Shown here one piece after another: positions 52,452-61,030 of a stretch of DNA of 64,000 nt. Position 1 is the stretch's first letter; each line of letters begins with the position of its first letter. Origin of the DNA: Bdellovibrionales bacterium GWA1_52_35 (GTDB lineage Bacteria; Bdellovibrionota; UBA1018). The stretch lies in NCBI GenBank assembly GCA_001769805.1, contig MEPO01000025.1, forward strand, positions 1 through 64,000, in the 5' to 3' direction. A program made the translations under genes and the position numbers. Below the pieces are notes generated by a model that worked only from the letters and a program-made list of their open reading frames with translations, searched no databases and was not told the DNA's origin.

Positions 52452-52482
52452 GGATTTTCAGTATAACGCGGCGTGAGGAGCT

Positions 52483-53151
52483 ATGTCCAACCCTGAAGTC
52501 ACTATTCTTTTTGAAGATACCCAGGTCCTGGTGATTTCCAAACCGGCTGGGTTATTGAGCCAGGGCGAGCATCGGGGCGACCCCAATGTCGTCGACTGGG
52601 CACGCGCTTATCTCGGGCGCAATTACGTGGGCCTCATCCATCGCCTGGATCGCAACACCTCCGGAGCCATGATCCTGGCCAAACGCAGCAAAGCGGCGCA
52701 AAGGCTCACAGAGCAGCTTCAGGAGGGAACTCTCACCCGCAAATACCTGGCTTGGCTGGAAGGGACTCTGAAAGATGCAGCCACCTGGAAACACCTGCTT
52801 TTGAAAGATCCCAGAACCAATCGGGTTCGCGTACTGAAGTCCGGCTCTGAAAGATCTTCCGAAAAACCCAAAGAAGCCGTTCTTTCCCTCCGGCCCTTGA
52901 AATCGGGCGTTTGGAAATCACAACCCCTGACTCTTGCGGAATTCAAGCTTGAGACCGGGCGCTCTCATCAGATCCGGGTTCAGGCTGCCGCAGAAGGCTT
53001 CCCGCTCCTTGGAGATCCCAAATACGGGAGTGGCAAGACTCTCGATTTCGGGCGCCCCGCCCTGCATTCCATCGAACTCCAGTTCAAGCACCCGATTTCG
53101 GGTGAACTGCTGACCTTCGAAGCGCCTCTTGCGCCAGACATGAAACTTTAA
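52483..53151 (+). CDS. RluA-family pseudouridine synthase
   Basis: A 222-aa pseudouridine synthase. The catalytic motif is HRLDRNTSGAMILAK, with the active aspartate in HRLDR. SKPAGLLSQGEH precedes it, and KYLAWLEG and ETGRSHQIRVQAAAEGFPLLG follow. There is no S4 domain. A GAGGAGCT site precedes the ATG. The target RNA (rRNA or tRNA) is not evident from sequence. It converges with the methyltransferase gene, the two stops sharing TTAA. Confidence 0.88.
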   Translation: MSNPEVTILFEDTQVLVISKPAGLLSQGEHRGDPNVVDWARAYLGRNYVGLIHRLDRNTSGAMILAKRSKAAQRLTEQLQEGTLTRKYLAWLEGTLKDAATWKHLLLKDPRTNRVRVLKSGSERSSEKPKEAVLSLRPLKSGVWKSQPLTLAEFKLETGRSHQIRVQAAAEGFPLLGDPKYGSGKTLDFGRPALHSIELQFKHPISGELLTFEAPLAPDMKL

Positions 53152-54155
53152 GGCTTCTGGTTTTTCAGCCGGAGAATCCAGCCTTTTAAATAGCGCTCTT
53201 CCGGTTTTTCGAAGGCGGTCGGGAACGTATCGGGTAGATCGATTCGTTTCAGAAGTTCAAAACTCATGCCTCGCTCTCTTGCGGCCGCAAGGACTTCAGC
53301 TTCGAAACGAGCCCAGGGCACATTCGCCGAATTGATGGAGGAAATCAGAATCCCCTCACCGCCGAGAACGTCGAGAGCCAATAAATGAAGTTTCTTGAGG
53401 TCTTTGGAAGTCGAAAAATTCCCTTTCGCTCCTCTGGAAAAAGAGGGCGGATCGAGAATCACGCAGTCAAATTTCCGTCCTTCGCGCTTGAGTCTTGGAA
53501 GCCATTCAAAGACATCCCCTGCAATGAACCGGGCCCGATCCGCAGCCAGTTCATTGAGTTTCCAGTTCTGCTCGGCCCAGACCACCGACGGTTTGGACAA
53601 ATCCAAAGTGGTCACGTGCGAAGCCCCCCCAATCCCAGCAGCAACCGAAAGACTACCCGTGTAGGCAAACGTATTGAGTACCGTCCAATCGCGAGCATGA
53701 GATACCAGCCAGTTGCGAAGAGGCCGATGGTCCAGGAAAAGCCCCGGATGTTTGGCTCCCAGGAGCTGAACCAGATACCGGCCGGTCTCTTCCACTTCAA
53801 AGCGGCCCGAGGGTGGCGCGCCGTGAAGAATGTAAGGATCTTCAGGGACGCCCTTCTCGGGGCGATTCAATAAAACAACCGACTGAAGTCCTGCGTCTTC
53901 CTCTGATTTCAAAAAATCCACGACCAGGGCGCCGGCTTCCCGTCCCTGATTGCCCTGGATGTCTTCCCAGACGGTGACCCAATAATGAGAAGCAAACCGG
54001 TCGACCGCCACGTTTTCGAGAATTCCGGTTCCCTCTCCGGGGCCGTAGAAAACCCTCACGGCTGGCGCTTTGCCGTTCAGGAGTCCGGCTTGCTTGCGCC
54101 AGCTCCAGGCTCTCTTCAGTTCCACATACGGTGTTTCCAGATGTTTTTTAACCAT
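53148..54155 (-). CDS. RlmI/RlmK-like class I SAM-dependent RNA methyltransferase
   Basis: A 335-aa protein. The Rossmann core is VLNTFAYTGSLSVAAGIGGA (SAM loop), LDLSKPSVVWAEQNWKLNEL, and the catalytic FDCVILDPPSFSRG. The N-terminal region is PUA-like and similar in size to RlmI/RlmK-type 23S rRNA m5C/m7G methyltransferases. The ATG at 54155 is chosen because the longer ORF start reads into the neighbouring pseudouridine synthase gene. It lies four bases after that gene's stop, suggesting co-transcription. Confidence 0.8.
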   Translation of the reverse strand: MVKKHLETPYVELKRAWSWRKQAGLLNGKAPAVRVFYGPGEGTGILENVAVDRFASHYWVTVWEDIQGNQGREAGALVVDFLKSEEDAGLQSVVLLNRPEKGVPEDPYILHGAPPSGRFEVEETGRYLVQLLGAKHPGLFLDHRPLRNWLVSHARDWTVLNTFAYTGSLSVAAGIGGASHVTTLDLSKPSVVWAEQNWKLNELAADRARFIAGDVFEWLPRLKREGRKFDCVILDPPSFSRGAKGNFSTSKDLKKLHLLALDVLGGEGILISSINSANVPWARFEAEVLAAARERGMSFELLKRIDLPDTFPTAFEKPEERYLKGWILRLKNQKP

Positions 54156-54159
54156 GATT

Positions 54160-54852
54160 TTACCCGCGGGTTCTCCTGGCCGAAGTGACCCAGGTCTGGA
54201 AATCTTCCGGCCAGGGTGCCTCGAAGATCTCGGATTTTTTGCCATACTCCGCCGGCAATTCCAGGCGGGCCGCATGAAGTGCCACGCGTGGAATCGAGAG
54301 GTCCTGCGCTGGAAGCACGATTTTGGAAGGTCCCAAGTAACGGAGATCACCCCAAAGCGGAAATCCAGCTTGAGCCAGGTGAATTCTGATCTGATGCCTG
54401 CGCCCAGTGAGCGGCTTGACCAAAGCCAGAAATCCCGACTCGTCCCCCTGCAAACTATACCGTTCCCGCACTTCGACTTGGGTCACGCAGTGCGCACCTT
54501 GAATCGGGTTATTGATTCGGAAAACAGGAGTTGCCGGCCGGCCCTGAGCCAGACAGGAATAAGTCTTCTGAACCTGATGGCTGGAAAACCACCTATTTGC
54601 CTGTCGGTGGGCTTCAGCGGAACGAGCAAAAAGAACCACTCCACTCGTGTCCCGATCCAGGCGATGAACGACCCAGATCCGCCCAAACTGCTCTTGAACC
54701 TGAAGAGAAAGGACCGGAACTTGCGGACCGGCGGGCTCATTCGAACTCGGATGGGAACTCGGATGCCCCGGAATCGTCAGGCACCCTGCCGGTTTGTTCG
54801 CCACAAGCCAGCGGTCAGTTTCCGCGATTATTTGGACGTCCAGCTGAATCAT
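54160..54852 (-). CDS. RluA-family pseudouridine synthase
   Basis: A second, distinct synthase of 230 aa with HRLDRDTSGVVLFARS as catalytic motif and VANKPAGCLTIPG upstream. LTGRRHQIRIHLAQAGFPLWG carries the other conserved arginine region. An unusual Ser/His/Pro-rich insert (PSSHPSSNEPAGPQ) sits between the first strand and the catalytic loop. It is followed by the RlmI-like methyltransferase, so the two form an RNA-modification unit. Confidence 0.88.
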   Translation of the reverse strand: MIQLDVQIIAETDRWLVANKPAGCLTIPGHPSSHPSSNEPAGPQVPVLSLQVQEQFGRIWVVHRLDRDTSGVVLFARSAEAHRQANRWFSSHQVQKTYSCLAQGRPATPVFRINNPIQGAHCVTQVEVRERYSLQGDESGFLALVKPLTGRRHQIRIHLAQAGFPLWGDLRYLGPSKIVLPAQDLSIPRVALHAARLELPAEYGKKSEIFEAPWPEDFQTWVTSARRTRG

Positions 54853-54881
54853 GTGCTCCAGCGTACCATTTTTTCAGGAGT

Positions 54882-55565
54882 ATGGTAGCTTCACATCATA
54901 TGAGCCGCAGGGTTTTCTACGGAAGTTTCTTCGTTCTGATACTCGGAACTCTGGTGATGTTCATGGGTTCGGTCGTGAACAGTCCGGATCGCATTCTCGT
55001 GCTCCAACAGGAAGCGGTCTCCGCCACCGCCCCCGCCACTCTGGATCGCGCGGTCCGGAATGTCATTAATTGGCCCGACTGGTTACATGCGACCTGGGAC
55101 GCCGCACTCCTGGACGGGACCGGGCGCCCTCTTCCCATGACCGACCAGACGATTGCACCGGGACGGATCGGACGAATCACTGTCTCGACGAAACCCCGTC
55201 CACCCCGGACTTTTCCTTATGTCGAGATTCCTCCCTCCGGAAAAGATGATTACCTCATCGGCTTCATCGTGACTGAATATGTTCCCGAGCGGCTCCTGCG
55301 GCTGCAAATCACGAAAAACACGGCAATCAAAATCACAAATCTTTTTGATCAGATTGAATGGCGGATCGAACTTTCTCCTGAAGGCCCGGGCGGAACGCGC
55401 TTGAAGGGAAAAGTGACGGTCCACACGGCCCATTGGCGTGCCCGCCTCTTTGGCATTCTGATTCCCCGGTATTTTCTCCAGCAGATCTTCCTGCCTTCGG
55501 TCGAAAAGCTCGCAAAAATCGACCGGCCGCTGGCTCTCAACCCCCAACTCAGGGATTCCAAATGA
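54882..55565 (+). CDS. Membrane-anchored SRPBCC-type protein, 227 aa
   Basis: An N-terminal hydrophobic segment (FFVLILGTLVMFMGSVV, about 15-31) is followed by a beta-alpha fold with the start pattern VVNSPDRILVLQQEAVSA and WPDWLHATWDAALLDGTG, resembling a START/SRPBCC lipid-binding domain. The start is uncertain: ATG at 54882 lies almost on an AGGAG site, and ATG at 54900 has none. Its TGA overlaps the murF ATG (ATGA), so it is probably tied to peptidoglycan synthesis. Ligand unknown. Confidence 0.55.
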   Translation: MVASHHMSRRVFYGSFFVLILGTLVMFMGSVVNSPDRILVLQQEAVSATAPATLDRAVRNVINWPDWLHATWDAALLDGTGRPLPMTDQTIAPGRIGRITVSTKPRPPRTFPYVEIPPSGKDDYLIGFIVTEYVPERLLRLQITKNTAIKITNLFDQIEWRIELSPEGPGGTRLKGKVTVHTAHWRARLFGILIPRYFLQQIFLPSVEKLAKIDRPLALNPQLRDSK

Positions 55566-58081
55566 CGAGAATATTTGAGCCACTCTCATCGCATTTTATC
55601 ACCCGTGCCCTCGGTCTGCCCACCCGAGAAGACAGAACCCCCTTCAGAAATATCACTTCCGATTCGCGTAAAGTTCAACCCGGCTCACTTTTTGTGGCAG
55701 TTCCCGGTGACATTCATGACGGGCATGATTTCATTTCCAAAGCCCTCGAAGCCGGAGCGACGGGGATTTTATGCCGAAGCGAGTTCCCGATCCCCGAACG
55801 ACCAGGAGTGGAATACTTCAGAGTACCGGAATCCGAAGGCGGCTCCATCGGCGGTTACCGCAAGCTTGCCCGGAGTTGGCGGCAGCAGTTTTCGATCCCT
55901 GTCCTCTGCATTGCCGGAAGTGCCGGTAAGACCACGACGAAAGAGCTGCTCAGCGCGATTCTGAAGGGGAAATTCCAGAGGGTTCTCAAAACCCAAGGCA
56001 GTCAGAACGGCTTTGTTGGAATTCCGATGACGCTACTTGAACTCGACAGCACGCATGAAGTTGCAGTCGTGGAAGTCGGTATTGATGAAGTGGGCGCCAT
56101 GCTCCAGCACTTGGAGCTTGTCCAGCCCACCGCCTCGATCGTCACGGCCGTGGGCCCCGAACACCTGGAGAAACTGATCGATCTGCCGACAGTGGCCCAT
56201 GAAGAGAGACTCGCTTTGAGTGAAATCGCCCAGCAAGGGAGGCAGGTCTTCGTCAATCTGGACGACCCCTGGCTTGCACCGTTTTACGAATCGCTCCGGC
56301 AGTATCATCCCATCGGCTTTGGTCTGAGCGCAGACATGCCAGATCTGCCGAACAAAAAAAGCGGACGAGAACTGATCGGTGTTTACTCCGAAAAAGAGCA
56401 GCTCCTGCACTGCTCGGGACTGGGCTGGAGTGATGAAGAATTTGCGGTTCCCCTCCCCGGCAACCACAATGCCTTGAATCTGCTCGGGGCACTTTCAATC
56501 GCCCGAAATCTGAACCTCAGCGCCGAAGAATGCCGCCGCGGACTGGGAGGCTTCACCGGAGCCCAAGGCCGCTCGGAAGTCCATTTCCTGCCCGGCGGGC
56601 TGACGGTTCTGTGCGATTACTACAACGCTCAACCCGCTTCGATGGAGGCCGCTTTTTCAACGCTCGAGCAGCTGGCGCGCCACAAGGAGCGCTTTGTCTG
56701 CCTGGGGGACATGCTGGAACTCGGTCCCGCGCAGGAAAGTTATCATCGCGCCCTCGCCACTTCGATTCTCAACCAGGGCATTGAGCATGTTTATCTGTAC
56801 GGCCCGATCATGAGAGTTCTTCACGCCGAACTCCAAACCCGCGGTTATCCGGGCGATCTGCGGCATTTTCAGACGCAGGCTGAAATGGGTTCAATCCTCG
56901 TCACGGAAGCAAAGCCCGATTCCGCCATTCTCATCAAAGGTTCACGCGGAATGAAAATGGAAGAAGTCTGGAAGCTCATTTCCAAGACTCGCAAGACTCG
57001 AATGATGCAACCCACCGCAGAAGAAATCCGGCTCGCGGCGAATGCTTTGCGTGCCGATGAGCTGGTCGCGATGCCGACGGAAACAGTGTACGGCCTGGCA
57101 GGTAATGCGTTTTCGACAGAGGCCCTGACCCGGATTTTCAGTTCCAAAGAACGCCCCACTTTCGATCCTTTGATCATTCATGTTCCCGAAGCCTGGAATT
57201 CGCTCGAAGAGCTCGAGAGTAACGGACTGATTGACCTTGAAACGATGAACCCCCTTGCGCGCGAGCGTGCCTCGAAATTAATCGCGGCCTTCTGGCCGGG
57301 TCCGCTGACGCTGGTCCTTCCCAAAACGAGCAAAGTACCGGATCTGGCGACCAGTGGTTTGCAGACGGTTGCGATCCGAATGCCGGCTCATCCCGTTGCG
57401 CAGAAGCTTCTTTCTGAAGCCGGCATACCCCTGGCGGCACCCAGCGCTAATCGTTTCGGCCGGATCAGCCCGACCTCCGCACAGGACGTGGCTGCCGAAC
57501 TCGGCGGCCGGATCTCCTGGATTCTCGATGGCGGACGCTGCGAGATCGGGCTGGAGTCCACGGTTCTCGCGGTATCGAATGAAGGCGAATTGCAGCTTTT
57601 GCGTCCGGGGCGGATTACTGCCGCAGACATTCAGAAAGTCACGCAGGCGGTGACAATTCCTGCGGAGCAAATCACTCTGGCTGGGCCGACCGGAACTGCC
57701 GCGGCTTCACCCGGATTATTGAAAAGTCATTATGCCCCGAAGAAGCCTCTTTATATTTTAAACAGCTCCGTGAGTTCTCCCGGATTTAAACTCGATCGCA
57801 AGGATTTCGGCCTGGCCCCGGATACCCGCATCGGAATCCTGGTCATGTCCGGTGATTCAGCGCAGATCAAGGCGCGTCTCCAACCGCTTTTGGGAGAGGC
57901 ATTGGAAGTGCGAAGTTTGAGCCGTGACGGGAGCTTTGAAAAAATCGCCCGTAATCTTTTTGCGGAACTGCGCGCTCTGGATGATTCGGCGGCACAGGTC
58001 CTGTTCGCTGAACCCTGCGCGAGTGAAGAAGGTCTGGGCTTTGCGATTGCTGATCGGCTGAAAAGAGCGAGTTCGCGCTGA
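55562..58081 (+). CDS. murF: MurF-TsaC/Sua5 fusion protein, 839 aa
   Basis: Residues 1-478 are MurF, which adds D-Ala-D-Ala to the UDP-muramoyl tripeptide: P-loop CIAGSAGKTTTKELL at about 117-130, EVGIDEVGAMLQHLE, and PLPGNHNALNLLGALSIA. Residues 481-839 are a long-form YrdC/Sua5 (threonylcarbamoyl-AMP synthase): MPTETVYGLAGNAF, FSSKERPTFDPLIIHV, PLAAPSANRFGRISPTSA, and the Sua5 tail with SPGLLKSHYAPKKPL. There is no stop between the parts. An internal ATG at 57002 has no ribosome binding site. The two reactions belong to unrelated pathways, cell wall and tRNA t6A37. Confidence 0.88.
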   Translation: MTRIFEPLSSHFITRALGLPTREDRTPFRNITSDSRKVQPGSLFVAVPGDIHDGHDFISKALEAGATGILCRSEFPIPERPGVEYFRVPESEGGSIGGYRKLARSWRQQFSIPVLCIAGSAGKTTTKELLSAILKGKFQRVLKTQGSQNGFVGIPMTLLELDSTHEVAVVEVGIDEVGAMLQHLELVQPTASIVTAVGPEHLEKLIDLPTVAHEERLALSEIAQQGRQVFVNLDDPWLAPFYESLRQYHPIGFGLSADMPDLPNKKSGRELIGVYSEKEQLLHCSGLGWSDEEFAVPLPGNHNALNLLGALSIARNLNLSAEECRRGLGGFTGAQGRSEVHFLPGGLTVLCDYYNAQPASMEAAFSTLEQLARHKERFVCLGDMLELGPAQESYHRALATSILNQGIEHVYLYGPIMRVLHAELQTRGYPGDLRHFQTQAEMGSILVTEAKPDSAILIKGSRGMKMEEVWKLISKTRKTRMMQPTAEEIRLAANALRADELVAMPTETVYGLAGNAFSTEALTRIFSSKERPTFDPLIIHVPEAWNSLEELESNGLIDLETMNPLARERASKLIAAFWPGPLTLVLPKTSKVPDLATSGLQTVAIRMPAHPVAQKLLSEAGIPLAAPSANRFGRISPTSAQDVAAELGGRISWILDGGRCEIGLESTVLAVSNEGELQLLRPGRITAADIQKVTQAVTIPAEQITLAGPTGTAAASPGLLKSHYAPKKPLYILNSSVSSPGFKLDRKDFGLAPDTRIGILVMSGDSAQIKARLQPLLGEALEVRSLSRDGSFEKIARNLFAELRALDDSAAQVLFAEPCASEEGLGFAIADRLKRASSR

Positions 58082-58112
58082 GGCCGCGCGTTTATGCGTC
58101 GCAAGCGTCGGC

Positions 58113-59063
58113 TCAGACGCCCATTTTCAGGATTTTGAGAGCCTTTTCGAGTTTCTGCGGATCAAATTTGCGAAAAAGATTCTGGTCGATTTCGTTAATC
58201 GCGGCCTTCTGCCTTTCACGCAAAGTCCCCTTCCCGTTGGAGACAATATTATCAAATACGTTGGCGATGGCGACAATCCGGGTCAGATCGTAAATGGCGC
58301 TGCCACGAAGCTTCTTGGGGTAGCCGCTGGCGTCATGGGTTTCATGATGCTGGGCCACGATCATTTTGACCTCATTGGGCACTTTGGACTGCGTATCGAG
58401 AATCCTGAGACCCATCGTGGGGTGATCCTTCATTTTTATGGCGATCACTTCCGGAGTCTCACTATCGGAGACTTTAATGCGCGGTTTACCAATATCGTGC
58501 AGAAGCCCGCCCATGCCGACATGCTGCAGGATCAAGGCATGGGAATAGCCCATCTGCATGGCGAGATAAGTGCTCAGAATACTGACGTTGACGGAATGGT
58601 CCACCGAGCTGCGTGAGAAACTTTGCAGTTGCGAAAGTGTTTTGACGGCATAGGGGAACTTCATGACTTCGACGACGAGCTTTTTACTCGTTTCGAGTGT
58701 CTGCTGCACAATTTTATCGGGGTGATCAGACAGGAAAATATCCATCATTTTGCGATGGGCTTCCTCACGAACCTTGGGGAATTCCTTGTTCTGGGGTGCG
58801 AGCGGCTCAACCGGTGTTGCGGCTTCGGCTTCCTGGATCTTGCCGTACCAGTTTTGAAATTTGGGTCGGTCCTGCTCGAGGATGAAAACGCTGCGGATCT
58901 TCTTGAAGAGCAAGCGGTCAAAAGCAATTCGATCGATCGTATCGCCTTCGGCGCGGAACGTAATAAATCGAAAATCAATGTGAACGTAGACATTGCCTGG
59001 AAGCGGTTCACCCACGAGTATCTGTTCCAGATTCCAGGTTACGTATTGGTCACCTAATGCCAT
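58113..59063 (-). CDS. HD-GYP domain protein
   Basis: A 316-aa cytoplasmic signalling protein. The HD-GYP domain (about 130-310) has HVGMGGLLHDIGKPRIKVSD and HHETHDASGYPKKLRG, followed by NVFDNIVSNGKGTL. The GYP motif departs from the canonical DGxGYP (DAS before GYP). The N-terminal part (about 1-120) is not recognised and resembles a PilZ-like or HDOD-linked module of Bdellovibrio relatives. The second HD-GYP protein of this window, which implies cyclic-dinucleotide signalling. Confidence 0.8.
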   Translation of the reverse strand: MALGDQYVTWNLEQILVGEPLPGNVYVHIDFRFITFRAEGDTIDRIAFDRLLFKKIRSVFILEQDRPKFQNWYGKIQEAEAATPVEPLAPQNKEFPKVREEAHRKMMDIFLSDHPDKIVQQTLETSKKLVVEVMKFPYAVKTLSQLQSFSRSSVDHSVNVSILSTYLAMQMGYSHALILQHVGMGGLLHDIGKPRIKVSDSETPEVIAIKMKDHPTMGLRILDTQSKVPNEVKMIVAQHHETHDASGYPKKLRGSAIYDLTRIVAIANVFDNIVSNGKGTLRERQKAAINEIDQNLFRKFDPQKLEKALKILKMGV

Positions 59064-59156
59064 AGGAACATCTTAAGGGTAACTGCGCCGTGTGTAAACA
59101 ACTGCAAGGTGCCGGGGGTCTTTCAATACAAGCAGCAATGTGCAATTCTGGACAGT

Positions 59157-60134
59157 ATGAGAAAGCATCCCCAGCCCCACCACGGTCATGATCACGACGA
59201 ACACGATGAAAAGGCCGGGCACAAACATCACGAACACCACGGGCACGCCCACAGTCATGCACATATGGAGGGTCAGGCGCCGAAGGCAATCATCGGGGCG
59301 ATGATCGTGACTTTGATCTTCATGGTGGTTGAGCTGGTGGGGGGCTGGCTCGCCAATAGTTTGGCGCTGATTTCCGACGGTGCCCACATGCTGACGGACG
59401 TGGGAGCGATGCTGCTGAGCCTTTTTGCGATCTGGATTGCCCGCAGGCCCTATTCGGGTTCGATGAGCTTTGGTTACCACCGTGCCGAAATTCTTGGCGC
59501 GCTGGCTAGTGGTCTACTGATCTGGGCCATTGCGGGCGTTTTGGTTTATGAGGCCTTTGCACGGTTGCAAGCTCCCCCCGAGGTTCACGGCAAAATCGTC
59601 TTTGTCGTTGCCACGATCGGCTTGGCTGCGAACTTCCTGAGCATGAAGATGCTCCACAGTTCCAAAGAGCATAACATCAATGTTCGCGCAGCTTACCTTC
59701 ACCTGATTTCAGACGCGCTCGGGAGTGTCGGCGCGATCATCGCAGGTCTGGTGATCTGGCTGACGGGTTGGCGACTGATCGATCCGATTGTGACTTTCTT
59801 TTTTGCCGTCCTGATGGTGATCAGTTCCTGGAGCTTGTTGAAAGAAGCAGTTGCAGTCCTGATGGAATCCGCTCCCAGCTGGATACCCTTGGATCAGGTC
59901 AAAAAGCAGCTTCTTACGGTCCCCCATGTCTCGGAAGTTCACGACCTGCATGTCTGGACAGTTTCGACCGGACGACTCGCGCTTTCGGTCCATCTGATTG
60001 CCAAGCCAAGTACTAACGTTTTATCGGCTGCCAACACGCTGCTTCGTTCCAAGTACGGGATTTATCATACGACGATTCAGGTGGAGGACCCGGAGCATTT
60101 TGACCAGGAAGGCTGCTACGACTGCGACAAGTAG
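59157..60134 (+). CDS. Cation diffusion facilitator (CzcD-like)
   Basis: A 325-aa inner-membrane zinc/cobalt/cadmium exporter. A His-rich N-terminus (MRKHPQPHHGHDHDEHDEKA, about 20 His in 40 residues) precedes six transmembrane helices. The metal sites are SDGAHMLTDVGAM in helix 2 and LISDALGSVG in helix 5. The C-terminal cytoplasmic domain ends in CYDC. The start is ATG at 59157, because the upstream 16 codons are not conserved and lack a clear ribosome binding site. Confidence 0.92.
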   Translation: MRKHPQPHHGHDHDEHDEKAGHKHHEHHGHAHSHAHMEGQAPKAIIGAMIVTLIFMVVELVGGWLANSLALISDGAHMLTDVGAMLLSLFAIWIARRPYSGSMSFGYHRAEILGALASGLLIWAIAGVLVYEAFARLQAPPEVHGKIVFVVATIGLAANFLSMKMLHSSKEHNINVRAAYLHLISDALGSVGAIIAGLVIWLTGWRLIDPIVTFFFAVLMVISSWSLLKEAVAVLMESAPSWIPLDQVKKQLLTVPHVSEVHDLHVWTVSTGRLALSVHLIAKPSTNVLSAANTLLRSKYGIYHTTIQVEDPEHFDQEGCYDCDK

Positions 60135-60190
60135 GTGTTGGCGAATAAGTATTGCCGCAATCGGGGGTTTTGAAGTAAGAATTTGGCTAC

Positions 60191-60267
60191 GCACCCGTAG
60201 CTCAGTTGGATAGAGTAGCTGGCTTCGAACCAGTTGGTCGGGAGTTCGAATCTCTCCGGGTGCGCCA
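60191..60267 (+). tRNA. tRNA-Arg (anticodon UCG)
   Basis: Complete cloverleaf: acceptor GCACCCG/CGGGTGC, anticodon stem GCTGG/CCAGT around loop CTTCGAA (anticodon TCG, codon CGA), GTTCGAATC in the T-arm and an encoded GCCA end. The genes directly beyond it are more AT-rich, which fits an island inserted at the 3' end of this tRNA. Confidence 0.95.
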
Positions 60268-60303
60268 TTTAAAAGCTCGGGTTCTTCTTATGACTGAAAG
60301 GTT

Positions 60304-61005
60304 CTAAATCATTTCTTTGCCGGTCGTCGAGAACTCAAGAAATTTATGAGATCCCACCTTTTCGTACCAACAGTCGGCCGCGTCGGAAGGAACGTAAGCT
60401 CCAAGCCGAAAATCTAAGTTCTCGTAGATTTCAATTCTCAATCGATCCTCATCGAACGTGATTTCGGCGATCTTGTTCGAAAGCGAGAAGCCGCAATCAC
60501 TGAATACCTGGGCCATGCTATTGCTGCAGGTCCGAACGCGCAGAATAAGTTTCCCAAAGAGGGACGAGTACTTCCAAGATACTGCTCGCAAATGCGAGGT
60601 TGCCCACGGATTGTCAATGGCGATGAAGCCGTGATTAATAAAAGGCGCGTTTACCAGAGCCTTCTGATTTGAGGAAACCCTTAGGTGGCCGTTGAGTTCG
60701 ACCTCCTCATGACAGCTTGCCACGTCAACGGTGTGAACATTCGGCTCAAACTGAACTTCAACTTGTTCTGGCAGGGTGCCCAGTTTGCACGTTGATTTTA
60801 GCCGATATATTCCTATGTGCTTGGACAGTGCTTGCGCCTTTAATGTACGATTGTCGCAAGACAACCTCGTATTACAGCCAACCCAGCTGCCAGTCACTTT
60901 TAGATCCTGAAATTTCGAGAGGCATGAATGTGGATCATCGATTGCTCCTTCTGCCGCGAAAGAAGACAACAACAGCATCCCGAAACACGTTACGAACAGT
61001 TTCAT
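60304..61005 (-). CDS. Secreted Cys-rich hypothetical protein, 233 aa
   Basis: Signal peptide 1-21 (ending AAEGA). The mature part contains about ten cysteines (for example CLSKFQDLKVTGSWVGCNTR), suggesting several disulfide bonds, with alternating beta strands. I chose ATG at 61005 for its AGGAG site. It lies 26 bases after the ankyrin-like secreted protein gene, in the same direction and AT-richer composition. No family is recognised. Confidence 0.6.
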   Translation of the reverse strand: MKLFVTCFGMLLLSSFAAEGAIDDPHSCLSKFQDLKVTGSWVGCNTRLSCDNRTLKAQALSKHIGIYRLKSTCKLGTLPEQVEVQFEPNVHTVDVASCHEEVELNGHLRVSSNQKALVNAPFINHGFIAIDNPWATSHLRAVSWKYSSLFGKLILRVRTCSNSMAQVFSDCGFSLSNKIAEITFDEDRLRIEIYENLDFRLGAYVPSDAADCWYEKVGSHKFLEFSTTGKEMI

Positions 61006-61030
61006 ATAAATATCTCCTAGGGAAAAACCG

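Noticed and set aside
54070..54888. 272-codon plus-strand frame opposite a pseudouridine synthase
   Set aside because: It covers a conserved gene on the other strand and encodes a basic, unrelated sequence.
57002..58081. Sua5/TsaC part as a separate gene starting at the internal ATG
   Set aside because: There is no stop codon between the MurF and Sua5 parts and no ribosome binding site before the internal ATG, so the fused frame is the simpler reading.
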